64,000 bases of DNA from Bacteroidota bacterium (GTDB lineage: Bacteria; Bacteroidota; Bacteroidia; Palsa-965): NCBI GenBank assembly GCA_020402865.1, contig JADBYT010000007.1, forward strand, positions 1 through 64,000, given 5' to 3'. A program made the translations under genes and the position numbers. Shown one piece after another: positions 56,369-64,000 of this stretch. How positions within the stretch are numbered: the stretch's first letter is position 1; the number at the start of each line of letters is the position of its first letter. The notes below the pieces were generated by a model. That model made no database searches. It was not told where the DNA came from and saw nothing but the letters and a program-made list of their open reading frames with translations.

Positions 56369-56719
56369 TTATACCGCCTGAAGTTGTTGTACAGCCGAAT
56401 TCACATCAGGCACAATTTGCAGAATACTGTCTAATTGTGAAATGTGAATAAGCTTACGTACTGATTCCTGAAGACCGGAAAGCACCAGCGTGCCATCGGC
56501 ATTTTTGCAGAGGCGGTTGGCCACAAGAATGGCGCTCAAACCGGATGAGTCGCAGTAGCGGGCCGAACCCAGATCAATGATGAGATTGCGCACACCGTCG
56601 GCGTTAAGCATCACCAGCTCCGACTTTAACGCGGGAGCCACAAGTGTGTCGAGCTTATCGGCCGACATGCGGATGAGGGTATAACGCTCATTGCGCTCTA
56701 CTGAAAACTGTTCGTTCAT
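56369..56719 (-). CDS. Anti-sigma factor antagonist (STAS domain)
   Basis: 116 residues from the ATG at 56719 (MNEQFSVERNERYTLI). LIIDLGSARYCDSSGLSAILVANRLCKNADGTLVL is the STAS signature: D/C-SSG is the phosphorylatable Ser loop (SpoIIAA-like), which in partner-switching systems binds an anti-sigma factor. The kinase and phosphatase partners are not in this window. A -7-like box (TACCTTTG at 56726-56733, minus strand) ends 6 bases before the ATG, which suggests a leaderless mRNA. Located 115 bases after pyrB. Confidence 0.85.
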   Translation of the reverse strand: MNEQFSVERNERYTLIRMSADKLDTLVAPALKSELVMLNADGVRNLIIDLGSARYCDSSGLSAILVANRLCKNADGTLVLSGLQESVRKLIHISQLDSILQIVPDVNSAVQQLQAV

Positions 56720-56725
56720 ATCGGG

Positions 56726-56733
56726 CAAAGGTA
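56726..56733 (-). promoter_or_regulatory. Candidate -7 box for the STAS gene
   Basis: TACCTTTG on the minus strand is an exact TAnnTTTG match, with its last base 6 bases before the ATG. No TTTG at 19 bases upstream was found, so the call rests on the -7 box. Confidence 0.35.
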
Positions 56734-56834
56734 AAGTTTCCTTTTCAAACAAGGAAAAGTTATGCATTTTTTCGATAAAGCAAAGAAAAACAGCGGGAAA
56801 TAATATCCTGCTGCCAATGAAAGGATTAGGAAAC

Positions 56835-57770
56835 TTAGTCTTGTGAGCGTCCGGCAAGGAGATACAATACAGCCATGCGCACTGCCACACCGTTTTCAAC
56901 CTGATCCAGGATAATGGCCTGCTCAGAATCGGCTACCTCACTTGTAATCTCAACACCTCGGTTAATCGGGCCGGGGTGCATAACCAGTATTTCCTTCCCG
57001 AGCGAGCGGAGGGTGGGCATGTCGAGCCCGTATTGCATGGAATATTCGCGAAGCGAGGGGAAATATTTGATATCCTGGCGCTCAAGCTGAATGCGTAGCA
57101 TGTTTGCTACATCGCACCATTCGAGTGCTTTGCGCAGGTCGAATTCAACTTTTACGCCCAGTGAGGCAATGTAGCGTGGCATGAGCGTGCGCGGGCCACA
57201 CACCATTACCTCCGCTCCAAGTTTTTGCAGGCAGAAGATGTTGGAAAGCGCCACGCGGGAGTGAAGAATATCTCCGATAATCGCAATTTTCTTTCCTTTC
57301 AGATCGCCAAGCCGTTCACGGATCGAAAAGGCATCAAGTAATGCCTGGGTAGGATGCTCGTGGGCACCATCTCCGGCATTGATAATACTGGCATTGATGT
57401 GTTTCGATAAAAACACGCAGGCTCCGGGATTGGGATGACGCATCACCACCATATCCACTTTCATGGCCAGGATATTGTTAACGGTGTCGATAAGCGTTTC
57501 GCCTTTCTTAACGCTCGACTGTGCAGCCGAAAAGTTTACGGTATCGGCAGAGAGACGCCGCTCGGCTAACTCGAAAGAAACACGGGTGCGGGTGGAGTTT
57601 TCGAAGAAAAGATTGGCAATGGTAATGTCGCGGAGCGAAGGTACTTTTTTGATCGGCCGGTTAATGACTTCTTTAAACTGGTCGGCGGTGTGTAAAATAA
57701 GCTGAATATCATCAGGCGTAAGTTGCTTGATGCCCAGCAAATGGTTCACACTCAGTTTAGTTGTACTCAT
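56835..57770 (-). CDS. pyrB: Aspartate carbamoyltransferase, catalytic chain
   Basis: 311 residues. FENSTRTRVSFELAERRL holds the STRTR carbamoyl-phosphate site, HPTQALLDAF the aspartate-loop His, and MRIQLERQDIKYFPS and MHPGPINRGVEI the aspartate-binding residues. It makes carbamoyl aspartate in pyrimidine synthesis. It begins 2 bases after pyrR and shares its transcript. Confidence 0.96.
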   Translation of the reverse strand: MSTTKLSVNHLLGIKQLTPDDIQLILHTADQFKEVINRPIKKVPSLRDITIANLFFENSTRTRVSFELAERRLSADTVNFSAAQSSVKKGETLIDTVNNILAMKVDMVVMRHPNPGACVFLSKHINASIINAGDGAHEHPTQALLDAFSIRERLGDLKGKKIAIIGDILHSRVALSNIFCLQKLGAEVMVCGPRTLMPRYIASLGVKVEFDLRKALEWCDVANMLRIQLERQDIKYFPSLREYSMQYGLDMPTLRSLGKEILVMHPGPINRGVEITSEVADSEQAIILDQVENGVAVRMAVLYLLAGRSQD

Positions 57771-57772
57771 AA

Positions 57773-58309
57773 TTATTCCTGCGTCATTAACCAGACATGA
57801 TCTTCTCCCCCGGCCTCTTTCCAGTCAACCTTCACTTTTTCCGAAGCAATTGTATCTACCGTCCGGCCAATGTATTTAGCCTGAATAGGCAGATTACGAC
57901 TGAATCGACGGTCAATAAGCACAAGCAGTTCCACATCTTTCGGGCGGCCAAACGCCATCATGGCATCCAGTCCGGCACGTATAGTACGGCCTGTGTATAA
58001 CACATCATCCACAAGAATTACATTCTTGTCTTCTATCACAAAGTCAATCTGTGTGCGGTTTGCAACCAGATCACGACGGCGGAAGTCGTCGCGGTAAAAG
58101 GTTACATCGAGTTCGCCAAGCTGAATGTGATGATCGGGCAAAATTGCCTGCAGTGTTTTGTGAATCCGCCTAGCCAGCAGCACGCCTCGAGGCTGAAGGC
58201 CAATGATTACAGATTCTGAAAAATCGTCGTGTGTCTCGATCAATTGATGGCAAAGCCGGTTGATCGTGATGGCGAATTGCTGCGGATGAAGAATAAGCCG
58301 AGGCGCCAT
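57773..58309 (-). CDS. pyrR: Bifunctional pyrimidine operon regulator/uracil phosphoribosyltransferase PyrR
   Basis: 178 residues from the ATG at 58309 (MAPRLILHPQQFAIT). VILVDDVLYTGRTIRAGLD is the PRPP-binding signature of type I phosphoribosyltransferases. PyrR has uracil phosphoribosyltransferase activity and, in Firmicutes, binds pyr mRNA leaders to cause attenuation. Here the promoter's -7 box is only 8 bases before the ATG, which leaves no leader for attenuation. Located 2 bases before pyrB. Confidence 0.93.
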   Translation of the reverse strand: MAPRLILHPQQFAITINRLCHQLIETHDDFSESVIIGLQPRGVLLARRIHKTLQAILPDHHIQLGELDVTFYRDDFRRRDLVANRTQIDFVIEDKNVILVDDVLYTGRTIRAGLDAMMAFGRPKDVELLVLIDRRFSRNLPIQAKYIGRTVDTIASEKVKVDWKEAGGEDHVWLMTQE

Positions 58310-58317
58310 ACAGGCGT

Positions 58318-58348
58318 CAAAGATAGCAGTTTGATACAACGCACCAAA
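58318..58348 (-). promoter_or_regulatory. Consensus promoter of the pyrR-pyrB operon
   Basis: On the minus strand TTTG (58348-58345), exactly 19 bases, then TATCTTTG (58325-58318): a full match to TTTG-N19-TAnnTTTG. The ATG at 58309 lies 8 bases beyond the -7 box, so the leader would be only about 1-4 bases. Confidence 0.85.
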
Positions 58349-58387
58349 TTTGCCGCAAACTAAATTGTGAGCAGAAATGAACAGTTA

Positions 58388-59128
58388 TTAACGATGCTGA
58401 TGATTATGCATCAGTTTCAGCTGCTCATAATACAGCCAACGTTCGCGTATGGCCGTGGCGAGCTGATAATCGGTAGCCGTTTGAAGGAATTGATCAGGAA
58501 TATCGAGGTAATCAATGAACAGGTCAAATTCCTCCGGCTTAAGTTCCACCACACCGGCTTTTACATACAGCGCAAGCAATTGGTGCAGAATTTCGCGTTT
58601 GCGGTCTTCATTTTCGAGGTAGGCTACTTTTGCGCGCGACTTTCCTTCCCGGCTGTATCGTTCGTAAATTGCGGTAATCGGACTTTGCATCACATCGGCC
58701 GGAGCCGCCGTCATCCGTGTTTCCTTCACGCCCAATGATTCACGCTCATTGCGCAGGGCTTTAAGGTCTTTGGCGGGATAAATGGCTACAGGGCGAAGTG
58801 TGTTTACTTTTACTTTTAATCCGATACGCACATTGTAAACTGCTTTTCTGGCCGAATCGCGGAAGCAGATACGCACAATTTCATAGCCCCCGGCTGTTAC
58901 CATAAACGTATCCGTGCGCAGCCCCTGTAAGGAAAACCATTGCCCTGCCAGTACCGACTGCCCTGCTCCGGTGCGTCTGTTCACGGCCATAGGTGCAGGC
59001 GAGGCCATGCTATCGGCCACATCAAATACCGTTCCGCGCACTGTAATAGCCGCCTCCTGTTCCTGCGCCCGAAGCGAAGCAGAAAAGAGCAACAGCCACA
59101 TAAAAAACAGGGTGCGCATAAATTTCAT
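58388..59128 (-). CDS. Exported protein with carboxypeptidase-like regulatory domain
   Basis: 246 residues from the ATG at 59128. Signal segment RTLFFMWLLLFSASLRA. The domain EAAITVRGTVFDVADSM to FMVTAGGYEIVRICFRDSA resembles the carboxypeptidase-regulatory-like (peptidase-associated) beta-sandwich common in exported Bacteroidota proteins. The C-terminal part (SPITAIYERYSREGKSRAKVAYLENEDRKREILHQLLALYVKAGVVEL) is helical and of unknown role. It is convergent-adjacent to the pyrR promoter. Confidence 0.68.
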   Translation of the reverse strand: MKFMRTLFFMWLLLFSASLRAQEQEAAITVRGTVFDVADSMASPAPMAVNRRTGAGQSVLAGQWFSLQGLRTDTFMVTAGGYEIVRICFRDSARKAVYNVRIGLKVKVNTLRPVAIYPAKDLKALRNERESLGVKETRMTAAPADVMQSPITAIYERYSREGKSRAKVAYLENEDRKREILHQLLALYVKAGVVELKPEEFDLFIDYLDIPDQFLQTATDYQLATAIRERWLYYEQLKLMHNHQHR

Positions 59129-59249
59129 TTGTGCTAATTTACGGATATTGAGGGCTGCGCTTTCATTACCGGCAAAAATTAAACGCTTTTTCACCTCCGG
59201 TACTTCGTAAAAAGTCGCAGGCAACCCTTGTGGGTTGCCTGCCTTTATT

Positions 59250-60050
59250 TTAGCGCTGACGTCTCTTCAGCCAGCGGTATTTCCATTTCGACTTGCCTTT
59301 GGCGCCTTTCTTCTTGGCTTTGTAGCTGGTGCTACGGTCGTTGAGCGCAATACCACGATCCTTTTGATCTTTTGAAGCCGCATCAAGCGATTTGTCTTTT
59401 TTACTCAGATCTGCCCTCACTCCAAACTGAAATCCGGTATCGGAAATGCTCACAAAATCATTGCCCCCCGAAGCAAACTGCACTTTAAAATTGGCGTAGC
59501 CGTTTAACCGTTTGGTAAGCTGATAACTAAAGCCGGCGCCAAGATTTCCACCTACCCAGGTTTGACGGATATTCATTCCATAGGTGAAGTTGGCAAAATC
59601 AGTATGCGCAGAATTCGGGCCCACATACACCCCATTCCAGTACATATACCCAACTCCAAAAATTGCATTGAAGAAGGTTTCACTCTCCCCTATTCGCATA
59701 ATCAGATAACCGTTCAGGTCGGCATTCCATGAATCGATGCGAGCAATGGCCGGGGCGGCATCATGACGGAAATGATGGGTGAATTCGCCCGAAATGCCGA
59801 ACCACGGACGATGCAGATACAAAAGATTCATATTTACACCGGGCTTATATAAGCCACGCACTTCCTGCCGGTTGTTGATTACCGCAAAACTAATGGCGGC
59901 GCCGGGCATGAGTTTAGGTTTCCATTTTGGTGCCTGAGGCAATTGAGGTTTAATTACCGAATCAATGGAAATGCCTTCGTATTCCTGCGCATTCAGCGCA
60001 AATGAAGAAATACACAGAGCTGAAAAAGTAAGTAAAAACGCAGCTTTCAT
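59250..60050 (-). CDS. Outer-membrane beta-barrel-like protein with basic C-terminal tail
   Basis: 266 residues. Signal segment AAFLLTFSALCISSFALNA. PGAAISFAVINNRQEVRGLY, VNMNLLYLHRPWFGISGEFTHHF, NAIFGVGYMYWNGVYV and GAGFSYQLTKRLNGYANFKVQFASGG are barrel-type strands. The last about 35 residues are strongly basic (KAKKKGAKGKSKWKYRWLKR), which is not a usual barrel end; the tail could bind nucleic acid, LPS or another acidic partner. Function unknown. Confidence 0.65.
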   Translation of the reverse strand: MKAAFLLTFSALCISSFALNAQEYEGISIDSVIKPQLPQAPKWKPKLMPGAAISFAVINNRQEVRGLYKPGVNMNLLYLHRPWFGISGEFTHHFRHDAAPAIARIDSWNADLNGYLIMRIGESETFFNAIFGVGYMYWNGVYVGPNSAHTDFANFTYGMNIRQTWVGGNLGAGFSYQLTKRLNGYANFKVQFASGGNDFVSISDTGFQFGVRADLSKKDKSLDAASKDQKDRGIALNDRSTSYKAKKKGAKGKSKWKYRWLKRRQR

Positions 60051-60074
60051 CTTTGGTCAGTTGGATGTGCATAA

Positions 60075-60105
60075 CGAAGATAATCATTCATGTTGCGGCA
60101 ACAAC
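60075..60105 (-). promoter_or_regulatory. Candidate promoter of the basic-tailed barrel gene
   Basis: Minus strand: GTTG, 19 bases, then TATCTTCG (60082-60075), 24 bases before the ATG at 60050. The -33 box is degenerate and the -7 box has one mismatch. Confidence 0.35.
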
Positions 60106-60149
60106 AACGAACAAACAAGTGGGAACTATGATTTGATAAATGGAAATGA

Positions 60150-60175
60150 AAAAGCCCGCCTCGGGAAGGCGGGCT
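60150..60175 (-). terminator. Terminator after tRNA-Pro
   Basis: AGCCCGCC pairs with GGCGGGCT around a short loop, followed on the minus strand by TTTTTCATT. It lies 17 bases from the tRNA's 3' end. Confidence 0.75.
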
Positions 60176-60192
60176 AAACTTAGATTTTGTTG

Positions 60193-60265
60193 TCGGGGTG
60201 ACTGGACTCGAACCAGCGACCCCCACGTCCCGAACGTGGTACGCTACCAACTGCGCTACACCCCG
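60193..60265 (-). tRNA. tRNA-Pro (anticodon CGG)
   Basis: The minus strand folds into a full 73-base cloverleaf without an encoded CCA. The acceptor stem is CGGGGTG/CACCCCG, the D-arm GCGC-AGTTGGTA-GCGT, the anticodon arm CCACG-TTCGGGA-CGTGG (anticodon CGG), a 5-base variable loop, the T-arm GCTGG-TTCGAGT-CCAGT and discriminator A. It reads CCG codons. A terminator follows. Confidence 0.93.
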
Positions 60266-60362
60266 ATCATGTTCCCCTTCGTTTGCTAAGGGGTTGCAAA
60301 AATAGTATTTTCTTTTTGCAAAGCAACCGCCGCTGAAAAAACTTTAGCGTGAAAGCTGGCTC

Positions 60363-60980
60363 TTACAGCACGCCAAGCTCAATGAGCTCTACAATCTCCT
60401 CAATTTTCTGATCCTCGCCATCGGCATCGTATTCCGACTTGAGGTTGTTGCCAAACACACGGGCCATACCCTGCCACATTACTGCAGTAAGGCCTCCGCG
60501 ATACTGTTTAATTAACTGATAGGTAGTTGAGCCGGTTTCACGGCTTACGAGTTTGATCAGTATTCGTCCCTGTGCGGCAGTAAGGTTTTTCATGTCGTTC
60601 TCAAACTGAGTTACAAGTTCCTTTTCTGCTTTTTCGGCAAACTCTTTTCGCTCTTTTTCGCCTTTGATAAGCGCCAGACGGGCATCCATTTCGCTGAGTT
60701 TGGCTCGGGCCAGCACGGCGTAGGGATGAGCCGCTTTTACATCGCGTTTCAGCTTATCGTATTTCACCTGTTCGCGCTTGTTTTTAAATGTACGCTCGGC
60801 AACAATGAGACAGGTGTAATGATGGATAACGGGAACGGTATCGCCGCCTTCATCCATTGTGTAAGTAATCATCTGACTGGGATACTGTTCGATATCACCC
60901 ACAAAAAGCGGCGATTGCTCCTGTGCCGAAATTGCCAGAGGCATCCAGAAACAGGCAAACAGTAAGAAAGCGTTTTTCAT
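60363..60980 (-). CDS. DUF4294-domain exported protein
   Basis: 205 residues from the ATG at 60980. Signal segment NAFLLFACFWMPLAISA. The DUF4294 core is recognisable: LKRDVKAAHPYAVLARAKLSEMDARL, FENDMKNLTAAQGRILIKLVSRETGSTTYQLIKQYRGGLTAVMWQGMARVFGNNLKSEYD. This family is Bacteroidota-specific and of unknown function. It lies about 140 bases after accC on the same strand. Confidence 0.82.
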   Translation of the reverse strand: MKNAFLLFACFWMPLAISAQEQSPLFVGDIEQYPSQMITYTMDEGGDTVPVIHHYTCLIVAERTFKNKREQVKYDKLKRDVKAAHPYAVLARAKLSEMDARLALIKGEKERKEFAEKAEKELVTQFENDMKNLTAAQGRILIKLVSRETGSTTYQLIKQYRGGLTAVMWQGMARVFGNNLKSEYDADGEDQKIEEIVELIELGVL

Positions 60981-61122
60981 GATGACATATACACGCCAAA
61001 AGCGTGCCAAAGGGTTATAGGTGAAAAACGCAACCACCCGGCTTTTCATGTATCTAAAAATACAAAAAATGTGAATAAGCCGGAGTTTTATTTACTGAAA
61101 GACAGCGTGTTGTTTCGGATTA

Positions 61123-62613
61123 TCAGCTTTTGCGGGTGCGCGCTGTTTTCCAGCGGCTTTCAGCCGGGGCTGTTTGAGTGCCGGCAACCGAAGCTGTGCC
61201 TGCATTACCGGCCCAGTGTGCGGCAAGCATTGCAGCAAGTTCTACTTCGTCGTTGCGCTCATCGGCCAGCATTTCGGGTTTGAAATAGGCTTTAATGAAG
61301 CCGGTATCAAAATTGCCCGAAGTGAATGCCTCGTGTTTGAGCACAAACCGGCAAAAAGCCAGTGTGGTGGAAACACCGGTAATGCGATACTCATCAATAG
61401 CGCGTATCATACGGTCGATGGCTTCCTGCCTTGTGGCGCCCCAGGTAATGAGCTTTGAAATCATCGGATCGTAGTAAATGGGAATGTCCATACCTTCTTC
61501 AAAGCCATCGTCCACACGCACACCGTAGCCTTGCGGGCGGCGGTACGTTACAAGTTTGCCGATATCGGGCAGGAAGTTATTGGCAGGATCTTCGGCATAT
61601 ACACGCACTTCTACAGCGTGGCCGTTTATTTTGAGTTCTTCCTGCGTGAAGGAGAGTTTTTCGCCGCGGGCCACACGGATCTGCTCTTTTACAAGGTCGA
61701 TACCGGTAATCATTTCGGTTACCGGGTGTTCGACCTGCAGGCGCGTGTTCATTTCGAGGAAATAGAAGTTGCGCGTTTCATCGAGCAGAAATTCAACTGT
61801 ACCTGCGCCCACATAGCCGCATGAGCGGGCCACGTCAACTGCACATTTCCCCATTTTCTCGCGTATTTCAGGTGTGAGTACGCTTGAAGGGGCTTCTTCA
61901 ATCACTTTCTGGTGGCGGCGCTGTATCGAGCATTCGCGTTCAAACAGATAGCAGATGTTGCCATGTGTATCGGCCATTACCTGAATTTCGATGTGACGCG
62001 GGCCGGCCACATAGCGTTCAATGAACACCGAGCCATCGCCAAACGCGGAGGTGGCTTCGCTCACGGCCAGTTTCATCTGCTCGGCAAAATCTTCAATGCG
62101 TTCCACAATACGCATGCCTTTGCCGCCGCCGCCTGCGCTTGCTTTGATGAGCAGGGGAAAACCGGTGGCCAGGGCCACACGTTCGCCTTCTGCGATATCA
62201 CTTATGGCGCCTTCTGAACCGGGCACCATCGGAATATTGTATTGCTTGGCGGCCGCTTTTGCCGATAGCTTATCCCCCATTATTTCCATCGCCTCAGGCG
62301 TAGGCCCGATGAGCGTAATTCCCGATTTTTTTACGGCACGCGCAAAATCAGCATTCTCTGAAAGGAAGCCGTAACCAGGGTGAATGCCGTCAACACCTAA
62401 TTTCAGAGCTACTTCAATAATTTTATCGCCAAGTAAATAGGATTGCGACGAGGGCGGCGGACCAATGCATACAGCTTCGTCGGCATAACGTACAAAAGGA
62501 GCATTGCGGTCGGCTTCAGAAAAAACCGCCACAGTGGCTATTCCCATTTCGCGGCAGGAGCGCATTACACGCAAAGCAATTTCGCCACGATTGGCTACAA
62601 GAATTTTCTTCAT
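61123..62613 (-). CDS. accC: Biotin carboxylase subunit of acetyl-CoA (or propionyl-CoA) carboxylase
   Basis: 496 residues. KILVANRGEIALRVMRSCREMGI is the N-terminal domain, LLIKASAGGGGKGMRIV the ATP-grasp glycine loop, and EMNTRLQVEHPVTEMITGIDLVKEQIRVARGE carries the active-site Arg and Glu residues. It carboxylates biotin on BCCP using ATP and bicarbonate. The last about 45 residues form a short Ala-rich extension. No biotin-carrier or carboxyltransferase gene is adjacent, so the partner subunits are elsewhere. Confidence 0.93.
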   Translation of the reverse strand: MKKILVANRGEIALRVMRSCREMGIATVAVFSEADRNAPFVRYADEAVCIGPPPSSQSYLLGDKIIEVALKLGVDGIHPGYGFLSENADFARAVKKSGITLIGPTPEAMEIMGDKLSAKAAAKQYNIPMVPGSEGAISDIAEGERVALATGFPLLIKASAGGGGKGMRIVERIEDFAEQMKLAVSEATSAFGDGSVFIERYVAGPRHIEIQVMADTHGNICYLFERECSIQRRHQKVIEEAPSSVLTPEIREKMGKCAVDVARSCGYVGAGTVEFLLDETRNFYFLEMNTRLQVEHPVTEMITGIDLVKEQIRVARGEKLSFTQEELKINGHAVEVRVYAEDPANNFLPDIGKLVTYRRPQGYGVRVDDGFEEGMDIPIYYDPMISKLITWGATRQEAIDRMIRAIDEYRITGVSTTLAFCRFVLKHEAFTSGNFDTGFIKAYFKPEMLADERNDEVELAAMLAAHWAGNAGTASVAGTQTAPAESRWKTARTRKS

Positions 62614-62645
62614 AGGAGTTTGGCCCGGTTACTTCGGACAACAGG

Positions 62646-62653
62646 CAAAAATA
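62646..62653 (-). promoter_or_regulatory. Candidate -7 box for accC
   Basis: TATTTTTG on the minus strand is an exact TAnnTTTG match 32 bases before the accC ATG. No TTTG at 19 bases was found. Confidence 0.35.
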
Positions 62654-62699
62654 ACGATTATCCCTCCACGATGATTGAAAATTGCTTTAATCAATCCTG

Positions 62700-63401
62700 T
62701 CAGGCGGCAGCTTGGGTTGATTTCTTATCCTTGCCTGTTTGCTCAGAAATAATCCGATCCACAAAACTGTAAAGTTGTGCATCAATGTTATTATCCATCG
62801 GATCAAGATCAAAACTTACACCTTCGTTGCGGGCAATTTCTGCAGCCGGACAAAAATCGGCATCGCCGCCAACAAGAATAATCCGGTCAACCTGCTTTTT
62901 CCAGGCCAGCATGGCAATGTCGATGCCGATTTGCATATCAATTCCTTTTTGCCGCACGTCCAGCACCACTTCGCTTTCCTGTAAATCGGCCAATACCCTT
63001 TTGCCTTTGAGCAAATCATTGGTACAAAAGGAGCGGATACGCCAGGTTTTATTGTCTTTAAGTTTCCCCAAACGAATTTGCACCTGACTTCTGCGCCTGA
63101 GTATTTCGATAAAGCGGTTGCGGAATTCAGCAGAAGGAATGCGGCCAAAATCTATCACACGCCCGGTTAGCGGGTGATGAAACTTTTTGTTCAGCGGCTC
63201 GCAATCATAATAATACAACCTGTGCAGGCGATACTGCGAGCCCATATAGCTTTCCACCATTTGCTGAAGGTGATTGACTACAGCAACAGGATCAAAAGGC
63301 TGCTGATCTTTGAATAAACGCTGGTAACGCTTGTGAAAAAAGCCACCGTCAACTAAAACGGCAGCACGCAATTTTTGTGCTTCCTGGATATTCTCGTACA
63401 T
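62700..63401 (-). CDS. NYN-domain (LabA/DUF88-like) protein
   Basis: 233 residues from the ATG at 63401 (MYENIQEAQKLRAAVLVDGGFFHKRYQ). VLVDGGFF is the first acidic motif of the NYN/PIN-like nuclease fold, and KQVDRIILVGGDADFCPAAEIARNEGV carries the second acidic cluster (GGDADF). Such proteins are thought to be RNases. It is upstream of accC on the same strand, with about 85 bases between them. Confidence 0.85.
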   Translation of the reverse strand: MYENIQEAQKLRAAVLVDGGFFHKRYQRLFKDQQPFDPVAVVNHLQQMVESYMGSQYRLHRLYYYDCEPLNKKFHHPLTGRVIDFGRIPSAEFRNRFIEILRRRSQVQIRLGKLKDNKTWRIRSFCTNDLLKGKRVLADLQESEVVLDVRQKGIDMQIGIDIAMLAWKKQVDRIILVGGDADFCPAAEIARNEGVSFDLDPMDNNIDAQLYSFVDRIISEQTGKDKKSTQAAA

Positions 63402-63433
63402 GAAATAAAAATAAAAAAGTAAAAATGCTTGTA

Positions 63434-63495
63434 TAAAAAAAGCTTTGGGTGCTGGCAACCCCGCTATACCTCCTAGGGATTGCTTAGCCCAAAGC
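63434..63495 (-). terminator. Long structured terminator after the Sua5-like gene
   Basis: Minus strand: GCTTTGGG (63495-63488) pairs with CCCAAAGC (63449-63442), enclosing an inner stem (GCAATCCC with GGGGTTGC), and the structure ends in TTTTTTTATA. It lies just upstream of the NYN start. Confidence 0.65.
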
Positions 63496-63546
63496 GCTAA
63501 CGAGGACAAAATTAAAGCAAGAAGTTATAAATGCAATGGTTTGGGT

Positions 63547-64000
63547 TTAAAAGTTTTCAACAGATGCTCGTTTCAGTCTGTCGTTTATTGCTTTTCCCAA
63601 ACCAGATTCCGGCATTCTTTCGGCATAAATACATTCAGCATCTGTTGTATCAAGCCTGCGCATGGCTGCAAACAAGTTACGGGCGGCTTCGGTCAGATTA
63701 CCTGTGGCCGAAAGCGTTTCTACCTGCACCATGTTTGTCCACGCAGGTGGCTGCCGCAAACAAAGTACAGCTACTTTTTGCTGTGGCGGCTGTGTTCCGG
63801 GTATTCCCAAATGCAGCGGAATACGCGGCGCATAATGCGATTTAAGCTGGCCGGGCGATTGCGGGTTGGACGATTCGTTTATTTCGAGTTCCACCTCGCC
63901 CGCAACTTCACTCAGCTGCTCAACCGTAATGCCGCCCAAACGCAGCACCACCACTTTATCGTTGCGCACAGTTACTACGGTTGACTCCACGCCAACCTGG
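63547..64000 (-). CDS. ywlC: Threonylcarbamoyl-AMP synthase, Sua5/YwlC type (partial, N-terminus off the right edge)
   Basis: About 151 C-terminal residues. The window edge reads QVGVESTVV, matching the conserved GVESTVV segment of the YrdC/Sua5 fold, and the visible rest (VLRLGGITVEQLSEV, SPGQLKSHYAPRIPLHL, LRQPPAWTNM, LDTTDAECIYAERMPESGLGKAINDRLKRAS) is the C-terminal Sua5 domain. The enzyme makes threonylcarbamoyl-AMP for the t6A tRNA modification. Confidence 0.9.
   Translation of the reverse strand, partial: QVGVESTVVTVRNDKVVVLRLGGITVEQLSEVAGEVELEINESSNPQSPGQLKSHYAPRIPLHLGIPGTQPPQQKVAVLCLRQPPAWTNMVQVETLSATGNLTEAARNLFAAMRRLDTTDAECIYAERMPESGLGKAINDRLKRASVENF

Overview
The window comes from a member of the Bacteroidota, species unknown. 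The evidence is a set of type IX secretion (T9SS) cargo proteins with C-terminal sorting domains, a PorP/SprF protein, a DUF4294 protein, a GldJ/GldK-like FGE-domain protein, and promoters of the Bacteroidota type (TTTG, 19 bases, TAnnTTTG). Shine-Dalgarno sites are almost absent. Base composition is near balanced, except for an A+T-rich restriction-modification island at about 8.3-10.8 kb. No CRISPR array, insertion sequence, prophage, rRNA operon or replication origin was seen.

Layout. 1-7.1 kb: the start of a GlcD-type FAD oxidase (runs off the left edge), then a peptide-use module: secreted dipeptidyl peptidase IV, a POT peptide transporter and an OPT oligopeptide transporter. 7.2-8.3 kb: a thioredoxin-like protein and a small HTH/coiled-coil protein. 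8.5-10.8 kb: an N4-cytosine-type DNA methyltransferase and its probable restriction enzyme. 10.8-25.5 kb: a tightly coupled minus-strand glycan operon. It holds several glycosyltransferases (one split in two), a nonulosonate set (NeuB-like synthase, SpsF/NeuA-like cytidylyltransferase, KdsC-like phosphatase), a heptose-like set (SIS isomerase, PfkB/HldE-like kinase, nucleotidylyltransferase, SDR), methyltransferases and an acetyltransferase. No flippase or polymerase is present. 25.8-29.3 kb: a T9SS pair, a CotH-like type B CTD protein with PorP/SprF. 29.4-33.3 kb: a lytic transglycosylase, a zinc-ribbon protein and rpsA.

33.5-37.1 kb: a strongly expressed T9SS cargo protein of unknown function with a clear promoter and terminator, then two diverged outer-membrane-barrel-like paralogues. 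37.2-48.2 kb: clpB, lipoproteins, two homologous 50-51-residue microproteins, thioredoxin-fold proteins, photolyase, an FGE-domain protein and an SSS symporter. 48.4-52.1 kb: a second promoter drives a short T9SS cargo protein and a collagen-like protein with 64 perfect Gly-X-Y triplets; an M28 peptidase follows. 52.1-64 kb (nearly all minus strand): an unusual alpha/beta hydrolase, a LuxR-type response regulator, RNase Z, a T9SS protein, a STAS protein, pyrB and pyrR (with a near-leaderless promoter), envelope proteins, tRNA-Pro(CGG), a DUF4294 protein, biotin carboxylase, a NYN-domain protein and the end of a Sua5/YwlC gene.

The most unusual items are the hybrid nonulosonate/heptose operon with its split glycosyltransferase, the tandem microproteins, the collagen-like operon, and several promoter-like -7 boxes placed so close to start codons that the mRNAs would be leaderless. 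All function calls are by reading the protein sequence; no database search was run.
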